From positions 1 to 64,000 of the forward strand of contig CAJULH010000002.1 of assembly GCA_910587175.1 (NCBI GenBank): a DNA stretch of 64,000 nucleotides. The letters run 5' to 3'. The notes below the pieces were generated by a model. That model searched no databases. It saw only the letters and a list, made by a program, of their open reading frames with translations, and was not told the DNA's origin. Source of the stretch: Candidatus Gastranaerophilales bacterium. Its GTDB lineage: Bacteria; Cyanobacteriota; Vampirovibrionia; Gastranaerophilales; Gastranaerophilaceae. Below are positions 1 to 7,806 of this stretch, piece by piece (within the stretch, counting starts at the first letter, position 1; each line of letters begins with the position of its first letter). The translations under genes and the position numbers were made by a program.

Positions 1-2
1 AA

Positions 3-13
3 ACTTTTGTAAA
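3..13 (+). promoter_or_regulatory. ACTTTTGTAAA upstream element, copy 1
   Basis: This 11-mer lies 80 bp before the start of the gene at 93. Exact copies occur at 3418-3428 and 5319-5329, again about 90-100 bp before small hypothetical genes. It could be an operator or an upstream promoter element. The role is inferred only from the recurrence. Confidence 0.3.
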
Positions 14-92
14 TATTCCTTGTTCATTTTTAAATTGTTAGCTATACTAGCATTATATTCAAATAGTGACACTGACAAAATAAGGGAAAACC

Positions 93-278
93 ATGAGTAA
101 CAACCTGAAAGAAATGCAAAAAATCTCCGAAGATGTTTTGAGTGCATCATCAATAGCCTATAACCTCTGCAAAGAAAGTGAAGAAGAGGATATGATTCGA
201 ATTCGCCCTTTGCTTGAAGTTATATACAAAAAAGCGGATAAGCTTTGCCTGCAGCTATTAGAGACAGAAAATAAATAA
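93..278 (+). CDS. small helical hypothetical protein (61 aa)
   Basis: I do not recognise this protein. It is a short, charged, probably all-helical soluble protein with no signal peptide, membrane segment or cysteine motif. The ATG is preceded by AAGGGAAAACC, an acceptable ribosome binding site, and -10-like sequences lie further upstream. Its C-terminal half (IA..L...E..D...I.P+++.+..K...L..L+E) resembles the 62-residue protein at 12348-12536, so the two may be distant paralogues. An ACTTTTGTAAA element (3-13) lies 80 bp upstream; the same 11-mer recurs upstream of two other small genes. Function unknown. Confidence 0.6.
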   Translation: MSNNLKEMQKISEDVLSASSIAYNLCKESEEEDMIRIRPLLEVIYKKADKLCLQLLETENK

Positions 279-351
279 AATTCATCTCCAAGAGCAGGTT
301 TAAAGGCTAAATTCATCAAAATACATGATTAAAATGTTGGTTTTTGGGTAT

Positions 352-357
352 TATAAT
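352..357 (+). promoter_or_regulatory. -10 box TATAAT, seven bases before the ATG at 365
   Basis: TATAAT ends at 357 and the ATG starts at 365, with no Shine-Dalgarno sequence between them. Transcription would begin at or within a base of the A of the ATG, so the mRNA of the rlmCD/mtaB operon is probably leaderless. Confidence 0.55.
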
Positions 358-364
358 TAATACT

Positions 365-694
365 ATGCCAGATTATGTTTACGATTTAGAAGATGAAGAT
401 AAAGACCTAAAGAAAATTGGTCTGGAGCTTATGTTTTTAACCCCTGAAAAATGCTCCAATGACGATGGCATTTCTGCTGTCGAATTATCCAAACAGCTTC
501 AAATCGAACTTGATGTGGTAAAAAAGAAATTAAAAATTTTATACGACCATCAAATTGTCCGTTGCATAGGTATAAACCCAAAGTTTTGGAAATTTGATGA
601 ATATAATTTTCAAAGAATGGATGAGGATGATCCTGTATACAGGCTTTTATGTTCATTTGATGATGTAGATTTTGACAGGTATTTTAAATATTAA
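365..694 (+). CDS. acidic hypothetical protein, possible winged-helix fold
   Basis: This 109-residue protein is very acidic at both ends. Its centre (about residues 35-75, reading GISAVELSKQLQIELDVVKKKLKIL then YDHQIVR) has the look of a winged helix-turn-helix: a short helix, a turn, a lysine-rich recognition helix and a beta wing. A DNA-binding role is possible but unproven. I prefer the ATG at 365 over the in-frame TTG at 344, because a TATAAT box lies in between. The stop is one base before the next start, so it is probably the first gene of an operon with the rRNA methyltransferase and MtaB. Confidence 0.7.
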   Translation: MPDYVYDLEDEDKDLKKIGLELMFLTPEKCSNDDGISAVELSKQLQIELDVVKKKLKILYDHQIVRCIGINPKFWKFDEYNFQRMDEDDPVYRLLCSFDDVDFDRYFKY

Positions 695-695
695 A

Positions 696-2078
696 ATGAA
701 TTTAAAACAGGATGATACAATTGAACTAACAGCTGAAAAGCTTATATATTCAGGAGTTTCTCTTTCACACTATGAAGGAAAAGCGGTATTTATTGAAAAT
801 GCCGTGCCGGGAGATATTTTAAAGACAAGAATTGTAAAAATTAACAAAAGTTTTATCCGGGCAAAAATTTTAGAAATTATCACACCTTCAAAACACAGGG
901 TAAAACCCTTTTGCCCGCTTTTTAACGCTTGCGGCGGATGCAATCTGCAAAATTTCGGATATGATTTTTTAACCAGCCAAAAGCAGGGTATTTTGGAAGA
1001 AATATTTTCAGCTTCTGCAAATGATTGTTTTAAAAACATTGAATTTAAACCTTTTATCAAAGCGGAAAATCTAAAAGAATACAGATGTAAAATTCAAAAT
1101 GCAGTTTCTGAAACAAAGGTATCAAAAAGAATACTATCAGGTTATTTCAAGGAAAATACCCACGAAGTTGTAAATATAAAATTTTGTCCCATTCAGCCAA
1201 AAATTATTGATGAAACTATAAATTATATAAGAGAAAACTGGAAACTTTCAGCATATGTTGAAAAGGCAAACAAAGGGCTTTTAAAACATATTCTTATACG
1301 TTATTCATCATCTTCCGAAAAAATGATGCTGACCTTTGTTTTAAACAAAGATTTTGAATATTTTGATAAAATTAAAACAGAAATTGAAGAGTTTTCAAAT
1401 ACTCTCCGGAAAAAATTCCCGTCCATCTCTGGAATTTTAGTAAATTTCAACCCTGTAAAGACAAATAAAATTACGGGAGACAAAACAGAATTAATCTCCG
1501 GAGAAGATTTTATAATACAAAAGTTAAAATCCAAGGAAGAATGTGAATATTCTTATAAAATTAGTAAAGACAGCTTTTTTCAGGTAAACCCAAAAACAGC
1601 ACAAAAGCTTTTTGACAGCGTAAAAGCCCTTGTGGACAATGATTCAACAATATTGGATGCATATGGCGGGGTGGGTGCTATCGGAATATTTTTATCCGAT
1701 AAGGCAAGAAAAATAACCCTGGTGGAAGAGTGCGAAAGCGCTGTATCAGATGCCAAGGCAAATTTTAAACTGAACAATTGTAAAAATTATGAAGTATTTT
1801 TAGGGGATGCAAAAAAAATCTTTAGAGATTTTCTAAAGAACAAAAAAAACTTTGGCTGTGCGGTTTTAGACCCGCCAAGAAAAGGCTCCGACAAGGAAGC
1901 GCTTGAAATAATATCAAAACTTACCAACAAAATAATTTATGTAAGCTGCAATCCGTCCACCCTTGCACGCGATGCCAAAATACTTTGCGATTTGGGGTTT
2001 AAATTTAAAAGTCTGCAGGGCGTGGATATGTTTCCATTCACCCATCATATTGAAAGCGTAGCCTGTTTTGAAAAGTAG
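696..2078 (+). CDS. 23S rRNA (uracil-5-)-methyltransferase, RlmD/RlmCD family
   Basis: This enzyme transfers a methyl group from S-adenosylmethionine to C5 of a uracil, most likely in 23S rRNA. The N-terminal 60 residues look like a TRAM RNA-binding domain. Cys73, Cys79 and Cys82 (CPLFNACGGC) plus a later Cys in FCPIQ fit the 4Fe-4S site of the RumA group. The Rossmann methyltransferase domain shows LDAYGGVGAIG, DPPRKGSDKE and the catalytic SCNPSTLARD near residue 420. Length (460 aa) is normal. The ATG at 696 follows the previous stop directly and its 3' end overlaps mtaB. The exact uridine modified cannot be told from sequence. Confidence 0.92.
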   Translation: MNLKQDDTIELTAEKLIYSGVSLSHYEGKAVFIENAVPGDILKTRIVKINKSFIRAKILEIITPSKHRVKPFCPLFNACGGCNLQNFGYDFLTSQKQGILEEIFSASANDCFKNIEFKPFIKAENLKEYRCKIQNAVSETKVSKRILSGYFKENTHEVVNIKFCPIQPKIIDETINYIRENWKLSAYVEKANKGLLKHILIRYSSSSEKMMLTFVLNKDFEYFDKIKTEIEEFSNTLRKKFPSISGILVNFNPVKTNKITGDKTELISGEDFIIQKLKSKEECEYSYKISKDSFFQVNPKTAQKLFDSVKALVDNDSTILDAYGGVGAIGIFLSDKARKITLVEECESAVSDAKANFKLNNCKNYEVFLGDAKKIFRDFLKNKKNFGCAVLDPPRKGSDKEALEIISKLTNKIIYVSCNPSTLARDAKILCDLGFKFKSLQGVDMFPFTHHIESVACFEK

Positions 2079-3363
2079 CCAAAAAAATAAATTTTACATA
2101 AAATCTCTGGGGTGCAAAACAAACCAAATTGAAGGACAGCACATAAATGAAGAGCTGGTAAATGCCGGCTACAGCCCTGTAAATTCACCAAATGAGTGCG
2201 ATTTTTTTATTCTAAATACCTGTTCTGTTACATCCCATGCGGATAATCAGGCACTGTATATTTTAAAACAATTCAGGATAAACAACCCGAAGGCAAAAAT
2301 TATCCTCACAGGGTGCTTTGCGCAAACTGCAAAAGAGTTTGATAAAATTGATGTGGATTTAATACTTGGAAATAATGAAAAGCTGAATATTTCAAAGTAC
2401 TTAGATAAAATTCTATTTGAAGACAAAACTAAAAAAGATATCCTCGTTGAAAATATATTCAATATTGAAAAATTTCAGCATAAGGATTTGAAGCTTTTAA
2501 AAACCACAAGACCAAGTATCAAAATTCAGGAAGGGTGTTCAAACCGTTGTTCTTATTGCATAATCCCTTATGCAAGAGGAAATTCAAGGTCTGATTCCGT
2601 TGAAAATATCATAAATCAGATAAATTTCCTCGCAGATAAGGGCTATAAGGAAGCAGTGCTTGTAGGTATCCACATTGGCGAATGGGGCAGAGAGTTCAAC
2701 AAAACTCTTTTGGATTTATTAAAAGAAATTGAAAAAACAAAGATTTTAAGGTACCGCCTTGGGTCTTTATATGTAACAGAAATCGACGATGAAATGATAG
2801 ATTTCCTTCAGCAATCTGAAAAATTTTGCCCGCATTTTCATCTTTCCCTGCAGAGCCTTTGTGATAAAACTTTAAAGAATATGAACAGGTTTTATACAAA
2901 AGAGTATGCACTTAATGTAATTCAAAAATTACACAGTAATTTTGATTTGCCCTTTCTCGGATGTGACATTATAACAGGTTTTCCGGGTGAAACAGAAGAA
3001 GATTTCCTTGAAACATATGAAGCACTTAAAGATGCCGAATTATCTTTCATACACAGCTTTCCCTATTCAAAAAGAAAGGGTACAAAGGCAGCCATGATGG
3101 AAAATCAGGTGTATGAACACATTAAAAAGGAGCGCACAAAAAGGCTGATTGAATTATCAAGTTCATTACATAAAAGATTTTTAGAAAAAAACACCGCTGC
3201 AGGAACCTGTGGAACACTGACCGAAGTTTTATTTCAAAGGAAAGGCAAAAACGGAAAATACACAGGAATTACAAGAAATTATATAAAAGTTTACAAAAAA
3301 AGCGGCGCAGACCTTTGGAACACAGTTCAAGCATTAAATTTGAGCGAATACGAGATAGAATAA
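2068..3363 (+). CDS. mtaB: tRNA methylthiotransferase MtaB
   Basis: MtaB adds a methylthio group to C2 of N6-threonylcarbamoyladenosine at tRNA position 37, using two 4Fe-4S clusters. Cys16, Cys52 and Cys83 (LGCKTNQ, LNTCSVT, LTGCFAQ) are the auxiliary cluster ligands of the UPF0004 domain. Cys157, Cys161 and Cys164 (EGCSNRCSYCIIPYARG) are the radical SAM ligands, and a TRAM-like tail follows. The LGCKTNQ-E signature favours MtaB over MiaB or RimO. No ATG precedes the conserved N-terminus, so the TTG at 2068, 11 bases inside the upstream gene, is the likely start. That implies translational coupling of two RNA-modification enzymes. Confidence 0.93.
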   Translation: MKSSQKNKFYIKSLGCKTNQIEGQHINEELVNAGYSPVNSPNECDFFILNTCSVTSHADNQALYILKQFRINNPKAKIILTGCFAQTAKEFDKIDVDLILGNNEKLNISKYLDKILFEDKTKKDILVENIFNIEKFQHKDLKLLKTTRPSIKIQEGCSNRCSYCIIPYARGNSRSDSVENIINQINFLADKGYKEAVLVGIHIGEWGREFNKTLLDLLKEIEKTKILRYRLGSLYVTEIDDEMIDFLQQSEKFCPHFHLSLQSLCDKTLKNMNRFYTKEYALNVIQKLHSNFDLPFLGCDIITGFPGETEEDFLETYEALKDAELSFIHSFPYSKRKGTKAAMMENQVYEHIKKERTKRLIELSSSLHKRFLEKNTAAGTCGTLTEVLFQRKGKNGKYTGITRNYIKVYKKSGADLWNTVQALNLSEYEIE

Positions 3364-3417
3364 AGTCCTTGAAAATTTTGGTTTGCATTTTCTTTCACTT
3401 CAAATGTATGTAAAAGA

Positions 3418-3428
3418 ACTTTTGTAAA
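3418..3428 (+). promoter_or_regulatory. ACTTTTGTAAA upstream element, copy 2
   Basis: An exact copy of the 11-mer also seen at 3-13 and 5319-5329, here about 100 bp before the small gene at 3529. Confidence 0.3.
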
Positions 3429-3528
3429 CAAATGTAACAGATTTTATATATTTAAAATATATTTTATCAATATTTTTTTCTTAATTTACTTTATTAAAGT
3501 ACAAGAGGATATAAGAGAGTAAAGCAAA

Positions 3529-3738
3529 ATGGTAACATCAAACGCAGATTTAATCATTAACAAAATGAATAACTTTTTTATAACAGAAACAATTGCAAGA
3601 GAATATAAAAACACCACAAACGCTATCAAAGAGGCAAGTTTACCGCCTAAGAAAAAAGTTTACAGAAGTATGAATAAAATGCTTAAAGAGTGTTATTTTG
3701 TAGGCTCACTAAAATATGGAAACAATTTTATAGCATAA
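3529..3738 (+). CDS. small basic hypothetical protein (69 aa)
   Basis: An unrecognised basic protein of 69 residues with no membrane segment or signal peptide. It is supported by an upstream purine-rich stretch (AAGAGGATATAAGAGAG), an ATG start, and an intrinsic terminator a few bases after its stop, so it appears to be a single-gene transcription unit. The lysine-rich second half would suit a nucleic-acid or ribosome contact, but that is only composition. Confidence 0.6.
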   Translation: MVTSNADLIINKMNNFFITETIAREYKNTTNAIKEASLPPKKKVYRSMNKMLKECYFVGSLKYGNNFIA

Positions 3739-3742
3739 ATTT

Positions 3743-3766
3743 AAAGCCCGAATTAAAGGGCTTTTT
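3743..3766 (+). terminator. intrinsic terminator
   Basis: AAAGCCC and GGGCTTT form a 7-bp stem around an 8-base loop and are followed by a T-rich stretch. It ends the small gene at 3529. Confidence 0.8.
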
Positions 3767-3929
3767 ATATTTTTTTATTTAATTTCCAAAAAAAGCTTGT
3801 ATTTATTGAAGTTTAAGTATAGAATAAACAAGTAACCACCCTCAATTTATTATTTTTTAAGGGAGAAATTTGCATTTTTGCTGATTTTAATTGATGGAAT
3901 GATGCTAAAGCCAAGAAGGATAAGCTTTT

Positions 3930-4709
3930 ATGTACACTAATAAATGCACAAAGTGCGGCAAAGAATTTGAAACCAAAAACCCAAAAAGGGTAATCTGCCC
4001 TTCATGTCTATATCCGGACAAAAACCCGATATTGACAGACCCGAACGCTCCTGCGACAGAACAGGCTCCGCAGCAGTACAGAAGCTATTCTGCAGGCTCT
4101 GACAATAATAACTATTATAAAAAACCATACAATAACCAAGGCGCAAGACCAAAACCGGGCGGCTTTCAAAGAAGACCGCAAAATGGCGGACAGAGACCGG
4201 GAGGATTCCAAAAACCGGGCGGAAACCGTTTTGGCGGACAAAAGCGTGCTCCGCAAAAATCCAAACCGCTTTTAGTAAACAAGGAACAACTTGCACAAAT
4301 TGAAGAACTGTATAAAAAAATGCTTCCGCTTCCAAACCCTGATGCGCATGAAGTTATTGGTGAAGCAATCGGACTTGAAGCAAAGAAAGTATTCTTTGGA
4401 ATTAATTTAATCAGACAAAAAATGATGCTTCCAAAAGTAAGCTTCCCAAAAAGAAAACTTGCACTTACACCTGACCAGCTAATGGCTATTAAAAATCTTT
4501 ATGAGCCGTTACTACCATTGCCTCCTATAGGATGCCATAAAATACTTGCTATGCAGCTTAAAATGGATGAATGGCGTGTGCATGTCGGTATCGGTTTAGT
4601 TCGAAAGCAACTTGGACTTGAAAGATGGAATCAGGACAGAGAAGACGCACCTGAAGAATACAAAAAAGAAGCTGCTGAAAAAAAGGCAGCCAAAAAGAGT
4701 GAAGAGTAA
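3930..4709 (+). CDS. zinc-ribbon protein with Gly/Arg/Pro-rich linker and a duplicated C-terminal module
   Basis: No known function is recognised. The first 30 residues hold two CxxC pairs (CTKCGKEF, CPSCLYP), a classic zinc ribbon. Residues about 45-110 are low-complexity and rich in Gly, Pro, Arg, Gln and Asn with FQRRPQ/PGGFQ-like repeats, as in RGG-type RNA-binding regions. After that come two copies of a roughly 60-residue module (about 115-170 and 172-232), each with an L-LPLP motif, a conserved His, and a helix ending in IGLVRKQ or INLIRQK. The tail is Lys/Ala-rich. AAGAAGG upstream supports the ATG at 3930. The composition suggests an RNA- or ribosome-associated protein; this is inference. 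Confidence 0.8.
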   Translation: MYTNKCTKCGKEFETKNPKRVICPSCLYPDKNPILTDPNAPATEQAPQQYRSYSAGSDNNNYYKKPYNNQGARPKPGGFQRRPQNGGQRPGGFQKPGGNRFGGQKRAPQKSKPLLVNKEQLAQIEELYKKMLPLPNPDAHEVIGEAIGLEAKKVFFGINLIRQKMMLPKVSFPKRKLALTPDQLMAIKNLYEPLLPLPPIGCHKILAMQLKMDEWRVHVGIGLVRKQLGLERWNQDREDAPEEYKKEAAEKKAAKKSEE

Positions 4710-4712
4710 ATA

Positions 4713-5252
4713 TCATTTTGGGATAAACAGCCCCTTCATATTTACGCCTTCATGTTTTAAAAGTTTAATTTTCATCTCTATTCCGCCCGCATAGCCGGTC
4801 AGACTGCCATTAGAGCCAACAACCCTGTGGCAAGGAATAATAATAGAAATCGGATTGTGCCCGACAGCGTTACCGACAGCTTGTGCAGACATTTTTTCTT
4901 TGTTATATTCACGGGCAATTTTGCGCGCTATTTCACCGTAAGTGTAAACTTTGCCATACGGAATTTCACAAAGTATCTGCCAAACCCTTTGTCTGAAATC
5001 ATTCCCTGCAGGCGCAAGAGGCAATTCTGAAATTTCAGGCTTTTCACCTTTGAAATATCTGTCCAGCCAGATTTTTGTTTTTTTAAATATTTCAAGATTA
5101 TTTTCTTTAATGATTTCAGAATCTGCGATATCTTTTATGGTTTCAGCAAAATACTTTTGTCCTTCTAACCAAAGCCCGACAATATTTTCTTTTTCATCAC
5201 AAGCAAGAGTAATATTTCCAACAGGAGAATAATATACGGTTTTATAATACAT
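4713..5252 (-). CDS. ogt: methylated-DNA--protein-cysteine methyltransferase
   Basis: This suicide repair protein transfers alkyl groups from O6-methylguanine in DNA to its own cysteine. Cys141 in IIPCHRVVGSNG is the acceptor, and the DNA-binding helix-turn-helix segment FRQRVWQILCEIPYGKVYTYGEIA (about residues 86-109) precedes it. The N-terminal ribonuclease-like domain is present, with a total length of 179 aa, normal for Ogt. It converges with the zinc-ribbon gene, leaving only three bases between the two stops. Confidence 0.95.
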   Translation of the reverse strand: MYYKTVYYSPVGNITLACDEKENIVGLWLEGQKYFAETIKDIADSEIIKENNLEIFKKTKIWLDRYFKGEKPEISELPLAPAGNDFRQRVWQILCEIPYGKVYTYGEIARKIAREYNKEKMSAQAVGNAVGHNPISIIIPCHRVVGSNGSLTGYAGGIEMKIKLLKHEGVNMKGLFIPK

Positions 5253-5318
5253 ACAGACGGTATTTCAACCAATTCATATCAACAATACAATTTTAAAACA
5301 CATATATTTCAACTCATA

Positions 5319-5329
5319 ACTTTTGTAAA
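5319..5329 (+). promoter_or_regulatory. ACTTTTGTAAA upstream element, copy 3
   Basis: Third exact copy of the 11-mer, 91 bp upstream of the gene at 5420. It is followed immediately by a similar TTTTTGTTAA. Confidence 0.3.
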
Positions 5330-5419
5330 TTTTTGTTAATAAAGAAAGATTTTTACCATTTTTTAAACAATTATTTTCATATTCTATCTTTATAGAAGCA
5401 GATACTTAATGCTTCAAAA

Positions 5420-5839
5420 ATGAAAGAGGAAGTTTTGGGCACTGTTATACAGCCATCAGGTGTTTATAAAAACCTTTATATACGTCCGACACAACAAAGC
5501 GCTGTGCAATATCAGCCTGCAGAACAAAATAATTCCCAAAATTTACCCCAAAATACCAATAAGAAGAAAGGACTTGGAACATTTCTAAAAGGAATGTTTA
5601 TTCTTGCAGCATTAATAGGTGTGGTTTGGGGGCTTCCTGCATTAGGTACAAAAATAAAAAGCAAAAAAACCAGTGACTTTATCTCAGGAATATCAAATAA
5701 ATTTTTGCAAAATACCGCAAAAACAATTCAGCGCACAGTAGCAAATATCGGTACAAAGATAAACGACAGTATAAAAACCCCCATAGTAAATTTTCTTAAC
5801 AATTGGCTAAATTACAACCATGTAAGCAGCAGCAAATAA
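5420..5839 (+). CDS. membrane-anchored hypothetical protein with Gln/Asn-rich N-terminus
   Basis: This 139-residue protein has a Gln/Asn/Pro-rich, probably disordered N-terminal 50 residues, a Lys-rich patch, one hydrophobic segment (about 55-75, FLKGMFILAALIGVVWGLP) and a C-terminal amphipathic region that alternates isoleucine/leucine with polar residues. The order (disordered region, one membrane helix, helical domain) is repeated in the larger orphan proteins at 28445 and 44523. No enzymatic motif is visible. Function unknown. Confidence 0.65.
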   Translation: MKEEVLGTVIQPSGVYKNLYIRPTQQSAVQYQPAEQNNSQNLPQNTNKKKGLGTFLKGMFILAALIGVVWGLPALGTKIKSKKTSDFISGISNKFLQNTAKTIQRTVANIGTKINDSIKTPIVNFLNNWLNYNHVSSSK

Positions 5840-5872
5840 CCTGCTTATATTTAAAACGACTGCACAATATGA

Positions 5873-5878
5873 TATTAT
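5873..5878 (+). promoter_or_regulatory. extended -10 box six bases before the ATG at 5885
   Basis: TG (5870-5871), one base, then TATTAT (5873-5878) form an extended -10 element. The ATG follows six bases later with no ribosome binding site, which predicts a leaderless transcript. Confidence 0.5.
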
Positions 5879-5884
5879 TATTTT

Positions 5885-6871
5885 ATGGCGATTATAAAGA
5901 ATCTGGTTTTTTGCTCTAAAGACAGACTTAAAAATTTAACTTCCTTTGTAAACCCCGAATATAATGTATCGGGCTTTGTACCTTTTCCATTGGATGTTAT
6001 GCATTATTTACTGCCATTCAAATTAAAATTTTTAAAAGAATCATACGTTGCGCTTGATAATGGTAAAACATACGGTCTTATTACGCTTGAAAAAGATGAT
6101 GCCAATAGAAACAGATTAAAAATTTCCCAGCTTTTTTTAGAAGAAAACTCCATTGAATATGGCGAGCTTTTAATAAATTATGTTGTAAACAAATCTTTGG
6201 CACAGGGCGCAGAGTCATTTTATGTTGTTGTGGATGAAACTGATGATAAAATGTTGAAACTTTTATCAGAAGTTTGCAAGTTTAGAATTCTTGGAGATGA
6301 ATATCTTTTTAAGATTAAAAAATCTGATTTTGCATATCAAAAAAATACATCTTTTGAATTTATAAGATTTTCAAAAAACTCAGAATCTGCTAAAATTGCA
6401 GAACTTTGCAACAGCCTTATAAGTTCTCATCAGCTGCCCTCTTTTGAAATTAGCAATGAATACTTTAAAGACAGCATATTCACGGGTCTAAAAAACAAAA
6501 TGGTGTTTAAATATGTGCTTGAAAACACAACTAATAAAAAGATTTTCGGTTATTTTGCAATATCAACAAGAAATAATAAAGATTTTACTTTAGATGCAAT
6601 TCTTGCGCCAACTTTTGAAATATATTTGACCGATATTTTAAAGTTTGTAAAATGCGAAATCTCAAAAAGAAGTCTGGAATGGACTCTTTACGTGCGTATA
6701 AAAAGCTATTTTACAAACCACGACGTTCTTTTGGATGTTCTACAAAACTACGATTTTAAATGTTACAAAAAATCAAAAATTTTAGTAAAATCTCTTTACA
6801 GAACAGTAAAAGCTGACAATATTTTATCCGGAAAACAAATAATATTTAATGATATAACACCTGCATATTAA
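5885..6871 (+). CDS. hypothetical protein, possible tandem GNAT-like fold
   Basis: A soluble 328-residue protein with no confident family. Residues about 50-140 read like a GNAT core: a strand pair with YGLITLEKDD, a strand ending ISQLFLEEN, then a helix and VVVDETDDK before a final helix. The canonical Q/RxxGxG acetyl-CoA loop is not obvious. The second half (about 150-300) repeats a similar alternation of strands and helices, so the protein may be two acetyltransferase-like domains, the first degenerate. Its stop overlaps the stop of the convergent minus-strand gene by four bases. Confidence 0.65.
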   Translation: MAIIKNLVFCSKDRLKNLTSFVNPEYNVSGFVPFPLDVMHYLLPFKLKFLKESYVALDNGKTYGLITLEKDDANRNRLKISQLFLEENSIEYGELLINYVVNKSLAQGAESFYVVVDETDDKMLKLLSEVCKFRILGDEYLFKIKKSDFAYQKNTSFEFIRFSKNSESAKIAELCNSLISSHQLPSFEISNEYFKDSIFTGLKNKMVFKYVLENTTNKKIFGYFAISTRNNKDFTLDAILAPTFEIYLTDILKFVKCEISKRSLEWTLYVRIKSYFTNHDVLLDVLQNYDFKCYKKSKILVKSLYRTVKADNILSGKQIIFNDITPAY

Positions 6872-7806
6872 ACTTGTTTGTGTTTTGGGGTTTTTAGACA
6901 AAATAATTCAAAGTCTATACTTTTTTGAACAGAATCCGGATTCTGTTCAAAAAATCTGGAAATTCCCATCGTTTCAAGAACATATTTATTCTTACCGTTA
7001 AGCTTGTATCTGACGTTAAAAGAACTTGTCGCAACAGCTTTGTTTACATAACCGAATGTAGAAATTTTTTCAAGTACATCAAGAGTTTGCACAACCTTGT
7101 CGGATTCTCTTATAGCATCAATTACAAAAGTAAAGTTTGTTGTTATATGTCTTTCAGCATTTTTAGCACTGAATTCTTTTACTTCTTTTAAAATATCAGT
7201 AAAAAAATCGTCAAAAAGAGTAAAATTATTATATACAATAAACAATTTTCCGGGTGTTACAGCCTTGCATGCAACATATTTTTTTCTCATAACAGAGACA
7301 ATTTTTGCATATTCTTCAGCTGCAAGTTCGCCAAATTTATAATTTTCACCTGCAACACTAGGATCAACCATGGGTTTTAATTCCAGGTTTAAAAGAATTG
7401 CAAATTTGGTATATTGCATTGTTTTATTTTTAAAAATTTCTTTCAAATTTTCATTTACAAGCTTTTCTTCAAGCTTTCTTTCCGCTATGACATTCAATTC
7501 ATGTTGCTTTTCCATATCATCAACTACACCGGTAAAATAGTTAAAGACAAAATATAAGATATAAAAAACAACTGCAACAATAAGCGGAACCATATCTATA
7601 GGATTATTTTTATATGTAATATCAAGAGTAATAAAGTTTTTAATCAAAGCCACCGGCGGATTCAAAATAAAAGCCAGGTATTTAATTAAAGGAAATTTAA
7701 CAAGACTCAAAAACCAGTAAAATATGTACAAAACAGCAACCAAAGTAGATAAAACTTTGGATGTATTTATAAAATCACGCAATTTTGTATATTTACTACA
7801 ATTCAA
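6868..7806 (-). CDS. membrane protein with a C-terminal domain faintly like a nucleotidyl cyclase
   Basis: Two hydrophobic stretches are visible: residues about 18-38, and about 72-92 (VPLIVAVVFYILYFVFNYF). A charged linker-helix leads into a cytoplasmic domain from about 130 to 312. That domain begins with a strand (KFAILLNLEL) and shows later strands (NFTFVIDAI) and an FNVRYKLNGKNKYVLETMG tail in an order like class III cyclase domains, but the metal-binding aspartates are not in place. The start is a TTG that overlaps the end of panC by 11 bases, so it is probably the last gene of the pxpA-yvcK-panB-panC operon. Function unknown; the cyclase comparison is tentative. Confidence 0.65.
   Translation of the reverse strand: MNCSKYTKLRDFINTSKVLSTLVAVLYIFYWFLSLVKFPLIKYLAFILNPPVALIKNFITLDITYKNNPIDMVPLIVAVVFYILYFVFNYFTGVVDDMEKQHELNVIAERKLEEKLVNENLKEIFKNKTMQYTKFAILLNLELKPMVDPSVAGENYKFGELAAEEYAKIVSVMRKKYVACKAVTPGKLFIVYNNFTLFDDFFTDILKEVKEFSAKNAERHITTNFTFVIDAIRESDKVVQTLDVLEKISTFGYVNKAVATSSFNVRYKLNGKNKYVLETMGISRFFEQNPDSVQKSIDFELFCLKTPKHKQV

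Noticed and set aside
3937..4335. Minus-strand reading frames inside the zinc-ribbon gene
   Set aside because: They are mirror frames of the Gly/Arg-rich coding sequence with no start signal and no family.
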